From: Siphonodentalium dalli
Taxonomy: Eukaryota > Mollusca > Scaphopoda > Gadilida > Siphonodentaliidae
Assembly: GCA_032622095.1 (NCBI GenBank)
Contig: CP136066.1
Span: 198,514,816-198,578,815 of the forward strand
Direction: 5' to 3'
Length of the DNA stretch: 64,000 bases
Shown here: positions 32,854 through 46,000 of the stretch, one piece after another
Position numbering within the stretch: the stretch's first letter is position 1
Layout: every line of letters begins with the position of its first letter
The notes under the pieces: model-generated
Seen by the model: the letters and a program-made list of their open reading frames with translations, nothing else
Told to the model about the DNA's origin: nothing
Database searches by the model: none
Made by a program: the position numbers and the translations under genes

Positions 32854-34369
32854 AATTGATGAACAATCCTGCCACTGGATGTGGGCGTAAAAGTCGGCGA
32901 AAGAAGAGTATGGCAAAGCTACTTTGATGTAAACCAGTATTATCCCTTACCGATTTCACTAGTTTGTTTACCTAGAAGAAAACATGGACTAATCATTTAT
33001 CAAATCTACCATTCATGCATAAAAAGAGCCCCCGCCCCATGTGTAATAATTGTCTTCATTTGAACCTGAAATTACATGAATGTAACCAGAATTCCTTGAA
33101 AACATTTGTTAGTCTTGACTTTGGGCACCATGCAAGATCACAGTTTTAAACTGATTTGCGGCCTCAACATTGAATTTATTTATCAGCAATGAATTCAAAT
33201 AGAAAGTACAACAAGTTAGTGAACGTTCAGGTGACCACGATTCAATCATAAGTGGAGGAATCGGGCCCAACAAAATGATGGATAGTTCTGTTCACAGGAT
33301 TGCAATGTCGTCGCATATGAGTATATCGTAAGCCATAGTTAACCAAGTGAGTGACCCTATGATCTTTCCACCTACATTTTTCACTTACACATGACTGCAA
33401 GTCCATCGCAAGTGGAGGTAACCAAGGATACACAATGATTTCACAGCTGAAATCAAACATTTCACAGCTGAAATCAAACAGTGGTTGATATTCATTTTAT
33501 AATCACGATCTTGTCATGAGCATACGGAATCCAACTACAGGTTACTACCCACGACGGAAAACTTCCCACTTACAATTGAATCGTGATTGTCTAAATGTTC
33601 ACTTATGCCCAGGAGTGGCGTAAAATCCACTAGAAACATGACCCACCTCTAAAAATATAGAAATAGTGTGAACTATATTATAGGATAATATGATGCAAAC
33701 TCATCCAACTAAACTAGCCAATGGGAGTCTAGATCCAGGAACTTGTTTCCCCGAGATAGTATTTAAGCTTTGAGTGAAATATACCTGTTTGAGACTTTTT
33801 CGAGATTCCATCATATTTGGACATCGAATAACAGAAATAAAAGGCAGTTTGAATGTGCATGGTCAAGGGATTTTGACTGCAAAAAAATTCAGCTAACTGC
33901 ATGGGGTTCATGTGGAGTTTGCTGAATTGTATAGAAATTAACACTCATGGCCACTTTTAATCCATAGTTTGTTGCGTATATAAATTTAAAGACAAAAATA
34001 ACAACCTGAGTAAACTGATGGTAAATATTTCAAGGAACAACCAAAAACAACTGTTGCTGCAAGCATAACATAAGCGAAACTACAGGAATATTATTATAAT
34101 GCAAAATATAAACAATGAATGTTCAGATAATACTCAGTCAATCCCTTCATCAATCTCAATTTGGTCTGTATTAGTCAACACAATCAGATCTGGAATATTC
34201 TAAATTCAACTATTATAGTTAAAGATGGTCTCTCTCTTCCCAGAAAGTGTTATATAGAGTCCAGGGTGTAAAGTAATAGATATGAATCAAGGACATCTGT
34301 CGAAAAAAGCTTCTATCGATTAATTTAAATTTTATTTAGAATTCTTGGGACAGCTTTAAGGGCTATTTT
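32854..34369. other. no gene recognised
   Basis: Only a 20-bp direct duplication at 33438-33478 (TTTCACAGCTGAAATCAAAC twice) stands out. Confidence 0.4.
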
Positions 34370-34900
34370 TAGAACAGAAATCCACACAAAAACATTTGGA
34401 GCGCACCAAGAGAAAGCACTCTATCTTGTTAGTAGCCGCATGAATGGACACCGGCATGACATAACATCAGAAAATATATTCGTGCCCATGGGAGAACATT
34501 TTAACTCTTCTCGCCATTCAGAGGAAGAACTCGAGGTCAGAGTTCTGCATAATTTCCGGGGAATTCGGCACTCGGGAGCAGCCGCGACGTAGATGCTTTC
34601 CGTCACTCTTGTTATGCACGTCATCGTGAGGGACACTTTCAACGTCAACGACTTTTCACTTCATACTTGATAAAGGCTACTAGATAGCCGAAAGCTCGTG
34701 TTTTTTAAAAACTCAAATGAGTCTTAAATGGTGTTACTTTATTTTATTCCCATTTATTATTGACACAGACTCATACGGCATATACTTCAATAATGTCTTG
34801 TTAGTATCCTCAATCAAGGAAAATTGCAAATCAGCTAAGATATTTACTGAGAATTATGATTAAAATAAACCACCTTATTATGTATTTATAGAAAAATATA
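34370..34900 (+). repeat. dispersed repeat R2, second copy, split
   Basis: It shares GAGCGCACCAAGAGAAA-type and AAATAAACCACCTTATTATG blocks with 16390-16560 and 49240-49400. An unrelated ~300-bp segment lies in the middle. Confidence 0.6.
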
Positions 34901-35324
34901 TATAGCCAATCTTCAGCTTGATCAGTATTATATCCACAATATAGCTCTTTTTAAACTTGAAATCAGGATTTATAAAAATTATGTTGTTGTTGTGTTGCCC
35001 AAAAGAGATAGACCATCTTTAAGTATGACGATATCAATCCACCTTTTTCCTGTTTTATGTGGAAACTATGAGATCACGCATCCTGTCACTCAACCAGGCT
35101 GTTGATGAAATTTGCTTTGCAACATTTTGCGCAAGATTAATTGATTTATTAATGACATACGCCTTCCTGAATGACATTAATGGGGAAGCACAAAAACTTC
35201 GTGCACAATAACTTTTGGGCCTATTGAATAGTCATGGAATCTTCTACGCACAATTGTGAAATATTCTAAAAAAAAACCCCAAATGTGTCATATATTTTCA
35301 TCAGGGACCAATCTTTTACCTAAA

Positions 35325-35620
35325 TAGTGTCACTTCTCTATAATTTTGTCCTAGGGAGAAGTGACTTCTCTCCCATATACCAGTATGCATATGTCCCTAA
35401 AGCATATTTATATTGTATTTTCTGATTATGTTGTTGTCCTTAATCATTATATAATGGTTTTATAAATTGGTTATTGTAAAGCATAATACTTATTTGATCA
35501 TAGAATTTTGATGTTTTGGTATAATTTGAACTTAAGCCATTATGACTTCTCCCTTATAACAATCCACTTCTCCCTAATAATCAAAGAGGGAGAAGTGACT
35601 TCTCCTAATTTGTAACCTTT
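35325..35620 (+). mobile_element. dispersed element R3, copy 1
   Basis: About 300 bp delimited by GGGAGAAGTGACTTCTC motifs at both ends. A reverse-orientation relative occupies 42395-42700 (ACTGGTATATGAGAGAGATG mirrors CTCTCCCATATACCAGT). Its termini are undefined. Confidence 0.6.
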
Positions 35621-35689
35621 AGGCTGGTACTTAATTTTCATGTAAAATAAAAACTCGCAGACCAGTGTCCACCAAAACGGTGGCTAGCT

Positions 35690-36120
35690 CCAAGATGGCT
35701 AACTCCAAGATTGGCAGTATTAGGAATAAAATTAATTAATCCACATAAAAAATTATTGAAATCGGTTAATATTTTTTGGATTTATTGCGCTTATGACCAA
35801 AAAAATGTGAGAAATCGTCAAGCTAAGGGGCATAACTGAGGTAAGAAAAATCAGATGAAACTGGTTTTCGAACTCTTCCAAAATATTGTGGCAACCAACT
35901 CATAAACAAAAAATTATTGAAATCGGTTAAAATTTGTTCGAGTAATTGCACTTACGACAAAAAAAATGGCAAGAAATCTTCAAACTAAGGGGTATAACTC
36001 ATGTAAGAAAAATAGGATGCAACTGGTTTTCGAACTCGTCTGAGATATTGTGGCAACAACTCATAAACAAAACATAATTGAATTCGGTTAATATTTGTTC
36101 GAGTTGTTGTGCTTATGACT
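35690..36120 (+). repeat. dispersed repeat in two to three ~170-190 bp tandem units
   Basis: The units share AAATTATTGAAATCGGTTAA, GGGGCATAACTGAGGTAAG and CTGGTTTTCGAACTC. Confidence 0.75.
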
Positions 36121-36967
36121 GGATGGGACGGGTGCACGTGTGGACGGAAATACGGTGCTGATTTCTATAGTCCCCCGAAATTAATTTTCGATGTCCATAT
36201 TCAGCTATTATAACTGAATACATCTCTAAGAGTTGAATATAGGATGTTTCAGATCTGTTGGACTGCATAAATAAATAAGTGGAATTTAACAAGTGAAAAA
36301 CAAACATGACACAGTAAAGCCATTCAAATAAAATATCTATGTTCTCAGGCAATTAGATCTCAATTTTGAGATGAGGGAGGGAGGCTATTTATTTTTAATT
36401 TGTTCTAAAAATCTTGAAATCATACTCCAGAAACAAAAAGGAACTCATTTTCATTGTTCAAACTAATATTTCTAACAGAAAATTTAGAAAAAAAATTTTG
36501 ACAAGGTATTTAAAAGAAATTTTCAGTGATGAGGGAGTTGCTTGAGAACACGCGAAGTGATAAATATTGAGCTGAAAGGTCATCAAAATGCCAATGAGTA
36601 ATGGTCTCGATATCTAAAAATCATGCAAATGGCTCCATAGAATTACAACAGTATCATCTCCATGATGAGCTACCTGACTAAATTCAGTGTGGTAAATAAT
36701 GGAAAATAGTGCAAGTTAAAAATAACAGGACAACCAGGACATACTATATATATGATATATATAAGACATCAATGACACTTCATCTGATATGTCAGTCTGT
36801 TGAGCTGAGAGGTGCCAGTCAAAATCAATTTGCTGCACAGATAACATCTGAGACAATGATGATAAAAGAAATTCCATATAATTACGGCCATGGTACAATA
36901 TTTATATCACATTATTAACTATGAGTATCATGTATAAATCTGATCAACCTGATTCCAATAAACAGAG
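36121..36967. other. no gene recognised
   Basis: Nothing supported. Confidence 0.4.
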
Positions 36968-37180
36968 TTAACCCTTTCAGTGCCAAGTCCGATTTTTGTA
37001 TCAACCCATATTTCCTTGATCATTTTTCAAATTTATTGATTATAATAATGTGATACATTGATGGAAAGAGCTAAGAGCTCTTTCCATCAATGTATCACAT
37101 TATTATAATCAATAAATTTGAAAAATGATCAAGGAAATATGGGTTGATACAAAAATCAGACTTGGAACTGAAAGGGTTAA
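36968..37180. mobile_element. TTAA full-palindrome MITE, family P3 (hairpin-less)
   Basis: A 213-bp almost perfect palindrome from TTAACCCTTTCAGTGCCAAG to its inverse, centred on AAGAGCTAAGAGCTCTT near 37075. It lacks the ATGCATTCTCTTATATATGC hairpins found in P3 copies 48738-49134 and 55200-55447. Confidence 0.93.
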
Positions 37181-37199
37181 AAGGCAATTCTCAAAACTT

Positions 37200-37419
37200 C
37201 AAACATAACATTGAACTCAGATAAATTAGAACAAAGTTATCATGAATTCTAGAGAAGGGAAGGGAAAAAGTAACTAAAAAAAATGTTAATTTGAGACCAT
37301 AGCTACTTCCCAGAAGATGAGGCCTAAGCAGAATGAGGTCCCCGCTGTGTGGGGTCGAGTCGTTAAATTCACCCTCTGGAGACCTCATTCTGCAAATGAC
37401 CGACACTATTTCATGGCTT
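37200..37419 (+). mobile_element. hAT-like MITE (family H2), right part, degraded
   Basis: The spacer sequence with GGGAAAAAGTAAC and CTTCCCAGAAGATGAGG matches that of 54062-54498, followed by a damaged hairpin and the terminal ATGACCGACACTATTTCA. Confidence 0.75.
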
Positions 37420-38051
37420 ATCAGTGATAACTGATTGGGTCATTTTGGATGAAATAAATAACATGAAATAGATCAAAAAGCTTTCTACTGACATCCTTTT
37501 AGGAAATATTGGTGACAGGCAACCAAAATTAGTCCCGCAGCTGGCTGATGCAGAATGCATCGATTTCTAATTTATCCGAGTTCTATCAGATGTGAGTTCT
37601 GAGTTTACTCACGAAACACCACCGAATACAACGATTACGGCCATACTTGTACCAAGATGACCATTGTCACAATTTTTTTATTTCATAAAATAACTGTTTC
37701 AATGAGGTGATTATGTCATACAATGGAAAGTCGATACATTATTTGCAACAAAGATAAGACAACCCGATGAGTATATATTATGGGGCAAATAAATAAAAAA
37801 TACTGTGTTCTCAGGGAACATCTCATGCATATCACACAAAGAGGGCCATTTAATTTCAAATATGACAAAAGATTTCCAAGATTTCAAAACTAAATCTCCA
37901 ATTTATCTACAATTAGAATAGATTGGTTTCTATTGCAGATGTATTTGCTATGCTGCATTGGAGGATAGATTCTGTTGATTACTGCGTCTCCCTCGCTCGT
38001 CCAATTATGCACATGTAAGTGCCTGAGGACAGAGTTATTTATAGGGCCAAG

Positions 38052-38200
38052 AACCTACATCACTAATGTAATCTCTAAACCGTCGCTTCAGACATTCAGA
38101 AACTAACGTCACTAATGTAATCTCTAAACCGTCGATTCAGATGATCGGGAAACTAAGACACTAATGTAATCTCTAAACTGTCGCTTCAGACATTCAGGAA
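38052..38200 (+). repeat. ~46-50 bp tandem repeat
   Basis: The units contain CTAATGTAATCTCTAAACCG and TCGCTTCAGACATTCAG. There are about three before and one after (38470-38515) the inserted H2 element. The preceding 37420-38051 holds nothing recognised. Confidence 0.85.
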
Positions 38201-38469
38201 CTAACGTACAAGCCTTGAAATAGTGTGTCTGTCATTTGCAGAATGAGGTCCCCAGAGGGTGAATTTAGTGATGCTACCCCGCATAGCGGGCTAGCATCAC
38301 CAAATTCACCCTCTGGGGACCTCATTCTTCTGGGGTGTAAGCAGAATGAGGTCCCCAGAGGGTGAGTTTGGTAATGCTAGCCCGCTATGCGGGGTAGCAT
38401 CACTAAATTACCCTCTGGGGACCTCATTCTGCAAATGACAGACACACTATTTCAAGGCTTGCTAACGTA
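38201..38469 (+). mobile_element. complete hAT-like double-hairpin MITE (family H2) with 8-bp TSD
   Basis: The element 38209-38461 (253 bp) has ends CAAGCCTTGAAATAGTGTG and its exact inverse. It is flanked by the 8-bp duplication CTAACGTA (38201-38208, 38462-38469), lying inside the tandem repeat. It contains two hairpins (centres CCCCGCATAGCGGG and CCCGCTATGCGGGG) that are inverse to each other. The 8-bp duplication and CA...TG ends suggest hAT-type mobilisation. It is non-coding. Confidence 0.9.
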
Positions 38470-38819
38470 ACTAATGATGTAATCTCTAAACCGTCGCTTC
38501 AGACGTTCGGATAGCTGCTATCTGGAACTCATGCAGTGGATGAGCTAGATAATTGTCGCAGGAGTTATTGCACTTACGAGTGAAAGAGATTACTAGTATG
38601 TGCATTTTAGAAACATCAATTAAGGTTGAGGTGTGTTTGATGTTAAAAATCGTGGGTACAATCGATACCTATTTTCCTTGTAAATTCCAGTTATAAATAT
38701 GAGTTTTTAACTATTACTAATCATCATCATCATAATCCGGAATAAGTCATTCGACTTTTAGTTCCGATATGCAATTTGAACATATGTAATTCTAGAATGT
38801 TTTCATTGTCCATCACAAT

Positions 38820-39440
38820 TTATAAGTAGAAATGGTACTTCAAATCATAGTGGTATGCATCTAATAACGTTTTGAATTCACCAAAGGTCTTGAAGTCCGA
38901 AGATGAAGCCCGGCAATCTGTTCCACGGTGGAAATCATCCTTTGTGCAAAGAAGTATTTTCCAATGTCTTTTTTCTGAGCTTGGCATGTGTAATTTCAGA
39001 CTATGGGTATTTGCACATAGGCCTCTCTCGAAGAATTTGTCAGGGCTGACATTGTACATATGCTTCATTATCTTGGATGTCTTATCTGAACAGTCTGTAT
39101 TTTATAGACATCAAGTTCAGATTTATATGTCGGTTTTTATAATCCAACTTTCTCTACTACGTGATTAGTTTTGTGGCTTTCCGTTGCATACCCTCTCGAT
39201 TGTCACGCACTGATATGAGGATTGAGGTTCACATGCTGTATTGCAATACTCAAGATCGGGCCTGATCATGCTAATGTATAGTTTCCAAAACATATCATTA
39301 ATATGCGAGTGTTCTGTTTATTATGCCCAATATCTTATACGCATTGTTGCAGGTAGCATTGATATGGACGTCAATCGTCAATATGAACTCCTAGATCCTT
39401 TTCACATCAACTGGCAAGTATGGCAGGGTTTTGAGGAACA
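38820..39440 (-). pseudogene. decayed LINE reverse-transcriptase C-terminal fragment
   Basis: On the minus strand, in shifting frames, there is KDLGVHID, NNAYKILGIINRTLAY, then LYISMIRPDLEYCN, and further down a region with FKTFGEFKTLLDAY. These follow the order of the end of the RT domain in jockey/CR1-type LINEs. Stops and frameshifts interrupt it. Confidence 0.65.
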
Positions 39441-39599
39441 TCGGTCATGATATACGGTTGTTGGGATTATTATGACCAAAGTAGATGACATGTATTTACT
39501 CGAGTATTCAATCGCCAATCCAATGACCTTTCACAGACAAATCCGCTTTGGGTTAGAGATTAGTATTAGATATTCGGTTAGTGACGAAGGTTCCTGGTC

Positions 39600-39790
39600 C
39601 TATCTCCCATAGGGAGCCTCACATATATAAGAGAATACATTGGCCTAACAATATTGGCCTTGACCTAGTAAAAAAGTACATTCTCTTATATATGAGATAC
39701 TCTCTATGGGAGACTCGCATATATAAGAGAATGCACTGGCACAGGATCTGTAATGCTGCTCCAGCACAGCTCCCATCATGAAAGGGTTTA
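39600..39790 (+). mobile_element. TTAA MITE, family P2, left-truncated
   Basis: Two hairpins with ATATATAAGAGAATACATTG and AGAATGCACTGGCACAGG; right end CTCCCATCATGAAAGGGTTTA. It lies ~110 bp past the kinesin stop codon, probably in or just beyond the 3' UTR. Confidence 0.8.
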
Positions 39791-39900
39791 TGGTGAAGAT
39801 ATCTGATAATAAATGTGTGCATGAATGGAATATTTAAGGCAAGCCATTTGTGATGTGCACCGAAATGTTGATGCTGACGATACCTCAGCATCAGCCGTTG

Positions 39901-40056
39901 CTATGACGTTCCATATTTTGACGTCTCAAACAAGCCCTTCTTGAAGAAGGAGTTGAAATCACATACAATTTTCTTGGACATTTGTGAGTTCTTCGACTGA
40001 TGAAGTGGACAGGACGAATTCTTCTGACACATCTCAAGAGCATTAATCAGGTAATT
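39901..40056 (-). CDS. KIF16B: KIF16B-like exon N (last coding exon)
   Basis: The acceptor TTTGACAG precedes NYLINALEMCQ. Phase is 0. It encodes 51 residues ending in KYGTS and TAG: the last PX helix and the conserved tail CDFNSFFKKGLF. Confidence 0.93.
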   Translation of the reverse strand, partial: NYLINALEMCQKNSSCPLHQSKNSQMSKKIVCDFNSFFKKGLFETSKYGTS

Positions 40057-43000
40057 CTGTCAAAGAAAATAACAACATCTTATTATATGCTCAACAATAG
40101 ATTATAGAAGAAATCGCTCGCAGATAATAATAGTTATCCACTGCTAGCAGTGAAGATATAGAAAATTATAATTTAAGTGATATGTAACTAGCGAGAGATA
40201 AGGAAATATGTGATGGCTGAAATAGGTCCAATCGGCAACGTATATCAAAGCAGTAATGTGTTGTCACTTGATTAAGAAAGTACACCATTCTAGCATTTAA
40301 TCATCATTGTCTTGATAAGTAGGCATGTGTGTCTTTAGATAAATTGTTAATCATATAACAGGCGAGCAACTGCTGATTACCTGAAAATGGACTACGGGTT
40401 TCATGTGCCAGTACATTCTCTTATATATGTGAGTCTCCCATAGGGCCATGGCATATATAAGAGAATGCACTAGCTTACAAGGTCAAGAAAAATATTGTTA
40501 GGCCAGTGTATTCTCTTATATATGGTAGACTCGCATATACAAGAGAATGCTTGGCACAGGGTTTTCGCAAAATTCAGGAAGCTCCAGTCATGAAAGGGTT
40601 GGCTATAGAAATCGTACTGGCTCCACCACTACTATAGAAATCGTACTGGCTCCACCACTAATATAGAAATCGTACTGGCTCCACCACTAATATAGAAATC
40701 TTACTGGCTCAACCACTTACCTCAAGAAATTTCCTCCTCTCAGCAACAACCTTCGGTGACTTGCTGAACAACTTCTTTGGAGGGAATTTCAATCCATTAA
40801 CCTAAAAGATAAGCACATATTTAAATAAGTAAATTGTGGACAAGGAAACATGTATTGATTGTTTGGTACCAGTTGTTACAAACAATGGTTCTTTTACCAA
40901 CATTTCTTTCAAATGAAAATACATGTCCAAATTTTATTACAAGTTGCCAAATGCATTCAAACAGAATTTATTGGACTTTTTTTGCTTTAAAAATGCTCTA
41001 TTACTTACTGCAACACATAACAACTACAAAATTCCTATGAAATAATTTTTACAGTTTGCATTAATATTCACCCAAACACAAGAAAAACCTTAGGTTGTTT
41101 GATGAACTTAATATCTAAACATTTCCCTCAATAAATAGGGCTCCTTCTGCACTTTTATTTATCTGTAGTCTGCTTTTTATCACCTTAACATCCATCAAAA
41201 TCAATAAAAGACCATTCCGATGTACACATTTTAACTGACTGGGAGAATCCATTTTGTATAGAAAGGGTTAATCAAAGTTTATCAGGTACAAATATGTCAT
41301 AGTTACCTCGCCATACTGCATTCGTAGCTCGTTATGCAACTCACGAAATTTACTATATCTCCGAAAGACACTCCATATTTCCTCCCCGATAGTGACCTAC
41401 AAGTAAAAGTTCTACAGTTAGTACCATAATTATTAGTAAATTATTTAATCGTAACATGTCAATTCACAGCTATCTTCCCCGATAGTGACCTACAAGTAAA
41501 AGTTCTATGGTTAGAACCATAACGATTAGAAAATGTTCTACTGTTAGAACCATAATTATTACACTCCAGATATCTGCCCCGATAGTGACCTACAAGCAAA
41601 TGTTCTACTGTTAGAACCATAACGATTAGAAAATGTTCTACTGTTAGAACCATAACAATTAGAAAATGTTCTACTGTTAGAACCATAATTATTACACTCC
41701 AGATATCTGTCCAAATGAATAATGGACCATTCCATTGAATGTCCTCATAGTGGTGAACATCCATACCAAATTTCATTGAGATCCGACAACCTGTCATTGA
41801 GTATATTTGGCAACTTACCCTACACGTTGGACACGGCGGTCGCGGATTATTGTTAACTATCTGCTTGGATTATTTCCAGATAAACAAAGATGAATTACTG
41901 AACTGTAGAACGGAAAACGCGAATAAATACATGATCATATGTGAGTTGCGACCTTCACCTCCATTTAAAAAAACGGAAATCCCCGAAGTCATTAGATTGT
42001 CAAAAATTATAGAGTTATCACTCCTGGAACATAGTCGTGTGGGTTGGGTTTAAATGATATGTCTTTCTCACAATTCATGTTCAGAAATAAACTAATTTAT
42101 GAATACTTTGAGTACTGAAGTTTAAGATCGATATATCCCCTGAATATACTCATTATTTCTGCAACTATTTTTTTATGCTTTGACAGAACTATCAATCTAA
42201 TTGTTGAATGCGGAGCAAATGCAATCATGTTCTGTTCAGTTCATATAAAATATTGCTAATTGATCATTAGGGTGTTATTGGTGCGAAATACTGTGTTATG
42301 TGTTGATATTTGTGCTTTCGATCACTCATTTTGACCTTTTATATTTCTTCTAATTTGGTGTCATATATGGGAAATGGTCTAGTCGGGGACCAGCCTAGAG
42401 GTTTCAAATTGGGAGAAGTCACTTAATTGGGAGAATTCTACCTGTTATCAGGAAGAAGATGTGATAGGTGAGGTTCAGTTTACACCCTAAATCACTCTTC
42501 TGTTCTGTATCACATAAGTATTATGCAACAAGAGCCCATTTATAAATCCATTATAGTGAGTAAGAACACCACTATAATCAGTAGGTATTCTGTTTGGTCA
42601 TATACAAACTGGTATATGAGAGAGATGTTACTTCTCCCTCAGACAAAATAGGGAGAAGTGACATATTCAGAGAGAAAATATCTCCCAAGTTGCCCTCTAT
42701 GCTGGTCCCTGGGTCTAGTTAATTGTCAACCCTAATGGTGACTTATATTCCTGCATGGAAGGGCAGCACCATACCTTGACTTCATACTCATAGTGAGTGT
42801 CCATGCCATGTCCGAGGAGCCGAAAACTAGGAACGTTGACTTCTACCATCGCTGAAGAATCCGAAAATGTCTGTGAAGAAACATAAATAGCATGCTCAAT
42901 AATGTTTGGTTACTGAATTTAGTCATGAATAAATGGCTTACTTCGATACAATGAAATCATGGATGTAGCCTTCTCAAAATATATGTGATTTATCATTTGA

Positions 43001-46000
43001 TTTAGTGATTCAGCTTCATTTTACTCAAATGCATGAGGAAACGACTAGTTACATCCGACTTCTGATTCGGAATCCCGGATACAGGGACATGGCGACAGGG
43101 ATTGGGGTGGGATTTTTGGAGGTGGCGTTTTGGGGGAGTGGCTAACTCCCCACCCTAACTTTCATAAAGAGTTTCATGCTTCACACAACATTTTTTGGAA
43201 ATTTTACACCACATACACATATAGGTTGTAATTGTTCTCATTGTTTGATTTTATAACTGATAATTAGTGGGAAATTTGTTGTATTTAGAATTTTAGACCA
43301 GAAATAGCATATTTTTCTATATTCCAAAGTTTGGTCTGAAATGGCTATCAGTTGGAAAGTTTCTAAGGGTACTAGTGGGGGGGGGGTACAAAATGGTATT
43401 TTCAAGGGGGCGGCTATTAGAATTTCAATGGAGACCCTCTGTAAGCCGTAGACTCAATATGGCAGTTGACATAATTATTTCTATTCTCAATATCGGACAT
43501 ATACATAGTATGTTATTTCAAGTCAACTGATTCATTTCTGATGGTAATTGAGAAAACACTGAAAAGTGGGTTGTATTCTACGAAAACAGCAATGCTTTGA
43601 TTTAGCGCAGATACACAAACGGACCTATTTTGACACACTGAACTTTTAATGACCTCATATTTTTATATGAATTCAGTTAAAGCCACATGGCAGTTTGCAC
43701 TCCAAACAACACCTAATAATATTCACTTTTGAATTTTTCCCGGATCGATATTGGTCGATATATACCTGAATTACCTTTCTATGAGCAGATGTATTGAAAT
43801 CATTAAAAATACAACTTCGAACATGATCATCGAGTCCCAATCAAGTATTCCAACATTTGTATTCATTGCAATTCTGGAATCGGAAACAAAATAACAATGA
43901 GAATAAGCCATGTCTGTTTATTAACTTACAGGTCTGCGAGCATGAACATCACTGGAAGCAACATCATCCGTCGACTGAAAAGAACACAAGAGCATCACAA
44001 ATTGAGTTAAGTTGTGTCCATTCTAGTTGGAGTCGGTGATAGTGTGTGTATTGAGCTATTGGAAATAATGAATGTCAGACAACCAATCACAAGTGCAAAT
44101 TAGGCTTAGAAAGTCAAATACTAACAAATATTTCCATATTTCTGAAATATTCTAGACGAGGAAAGGAGATACATCAACCAGCATGACTAGAAACTTACCA
44201 TTGAGGAAGTGTATGGATTAGACTTGGAGTATTAAGCGGGCATAACTAGAAACTTACCATTGAGGAAGTGTATGGATTAGACTTGGAATGTAGATAGGAC
44301 TTTACTACAAACTTACCATTGAGGAAGTGTATGGATTAGACTTGGAGTATTAAGCGGGCATAACTAGAAACTTACCATTGAGGAAGTGTATGGATTAGAC
44401 TTGGAGTATTAAGCGGGCATAACTAGAAACTTACCATTGAGGAAGTGTACGGATTAGACTTGGAGTATTAAGCGGGCATAACTAGAAACTTACCATTGAG
44501 GAAGTGTATGGATTAGACTTGGGAGTATTAAGCAGGCATAACTAGAAACTTACCATTGAGGAAGTGTATGGATTAGACTTGGGAGTATTAAGCGGGCATA
44601 ACTAGAAACTTACCATTGAGGAAGTGTATGGATTAGACTTGGAGTATTAAGCGGGCATAACTAGAAACTTACCATTGAGGAAGTGTACGGATTAGACTTG
44701 GAATGTAGATAGGACTTTACTACAAACTTACCATTGAGGAAGTGTATGGATTAGACTTGGAGTATTAAGCGGGCATAACTAGAAACTTACCATTGAGGAA
44801 GTGTATGGATTAGACTTGGAGTATTAAGCGGGCATAACTAGAAACTTACCATTGAGGAAGTGTACGGATTAGACTTGGAATGTAGATAGGACTTTACTAC
44901 AAACTTACCATTGAGGAAGTGTATGGATTAGACTTGGAGTATTAAGCGGGCATAACTAGAAACTTACCATTGAGGAAGTGTACGGATTAGACTTGGAATG
45001 TAGATAGGACTTTACTACAAACTTACCATTGAGGAAGTGTATGGATTAGACTTGGAGTATTAAGCGGGCATAACTAGAAACTTACCATTGAGGAAGTGTA
45101 CAGATTAGACTTGGAGTATTAAGCGGGCATAACTAGAAACTTACCATTGAGGAAATGTATGGATTAGACTTGGAGCATTAAGCGGGCATAACTAGAAACT
45201 TACCATTGAGGAAGTGTATGGATTAGACTTGGAGCATTAAGCGGGCATAACTAGAAACTTACCATTGAGGAAGTGTATGGATTAGACTTGGAGCATTAAG
45301 CGGGCATAACTAGAAACTTACCATTGAGGAAGTGTATGGATTAGACTTGGAGCATTAAGTGGGCATAACTAGAAACTTACCATTGAGGAAGTGTATGGAT
45401 TAGACTTGGAGCATTAAGCGGGCATAACTAGAAACTTACCATTGAGGAAGTGTATGGATTAGACTTGGAGCATTAAGCGGGCATAACTAGAAACTTACCA
45501 TTGAGGAAGTGTATGGATTAGACTTGGAGCATTAAGCAGGCATAACTAGAAACTTACCATTGAGGAAGTGTACGGATTAGACTTGGAATGTAGATATGGC
45601 TTGATTACAAACTTACCATTGAGGAAATGTACGGATAAGACGTGGAATGTTGAGAGGGTTTGATCAGTAACTTATCATCAGGGAAGTGTACAGATCAGAC
45701 ATGCTATGTTGAGAGGGCATGATTAGAAACTTACCAGTGAGGAAGTGATAGAATAAGACTTGGAATGTAGATATGGCTTGATTACAGACTTACCATTGAG
45801 GAAGTGTATAGATAAGACTTGGAATGTTGAGAGGGCTTGATTACCAACTTATCATTGAGAAAGTGTATGGATTAGACTTAGAATGTAGATAGGGCTTGAT
45901 TAGAAACTTACCATGGAGGAAGTGAACGGATTAGACTTGGAATGTTGAGAGGACTTGTCTGATTCTCCTTTCCTGCAAGCAGAAATATTAAAGTCATTTA

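Noticed and set aside
39901-40056. Sorting-nexin gene instead of a kinesin, because of the PX domain
   Set aside because: The PX exons join in phase to a long charged coiled-coil stalk and the PX is at the extreme C terminus with the CDFNSFFKKGLF tail, the PX-kinesin arrangement. The motor would still need to be confirmed beyond the window.
44187-45940. CRISPR-like or rRNA-spacer-like array
   Set aside because: Contiguous repeats of a known exon end. No unique spacers and no rRNA sequence.
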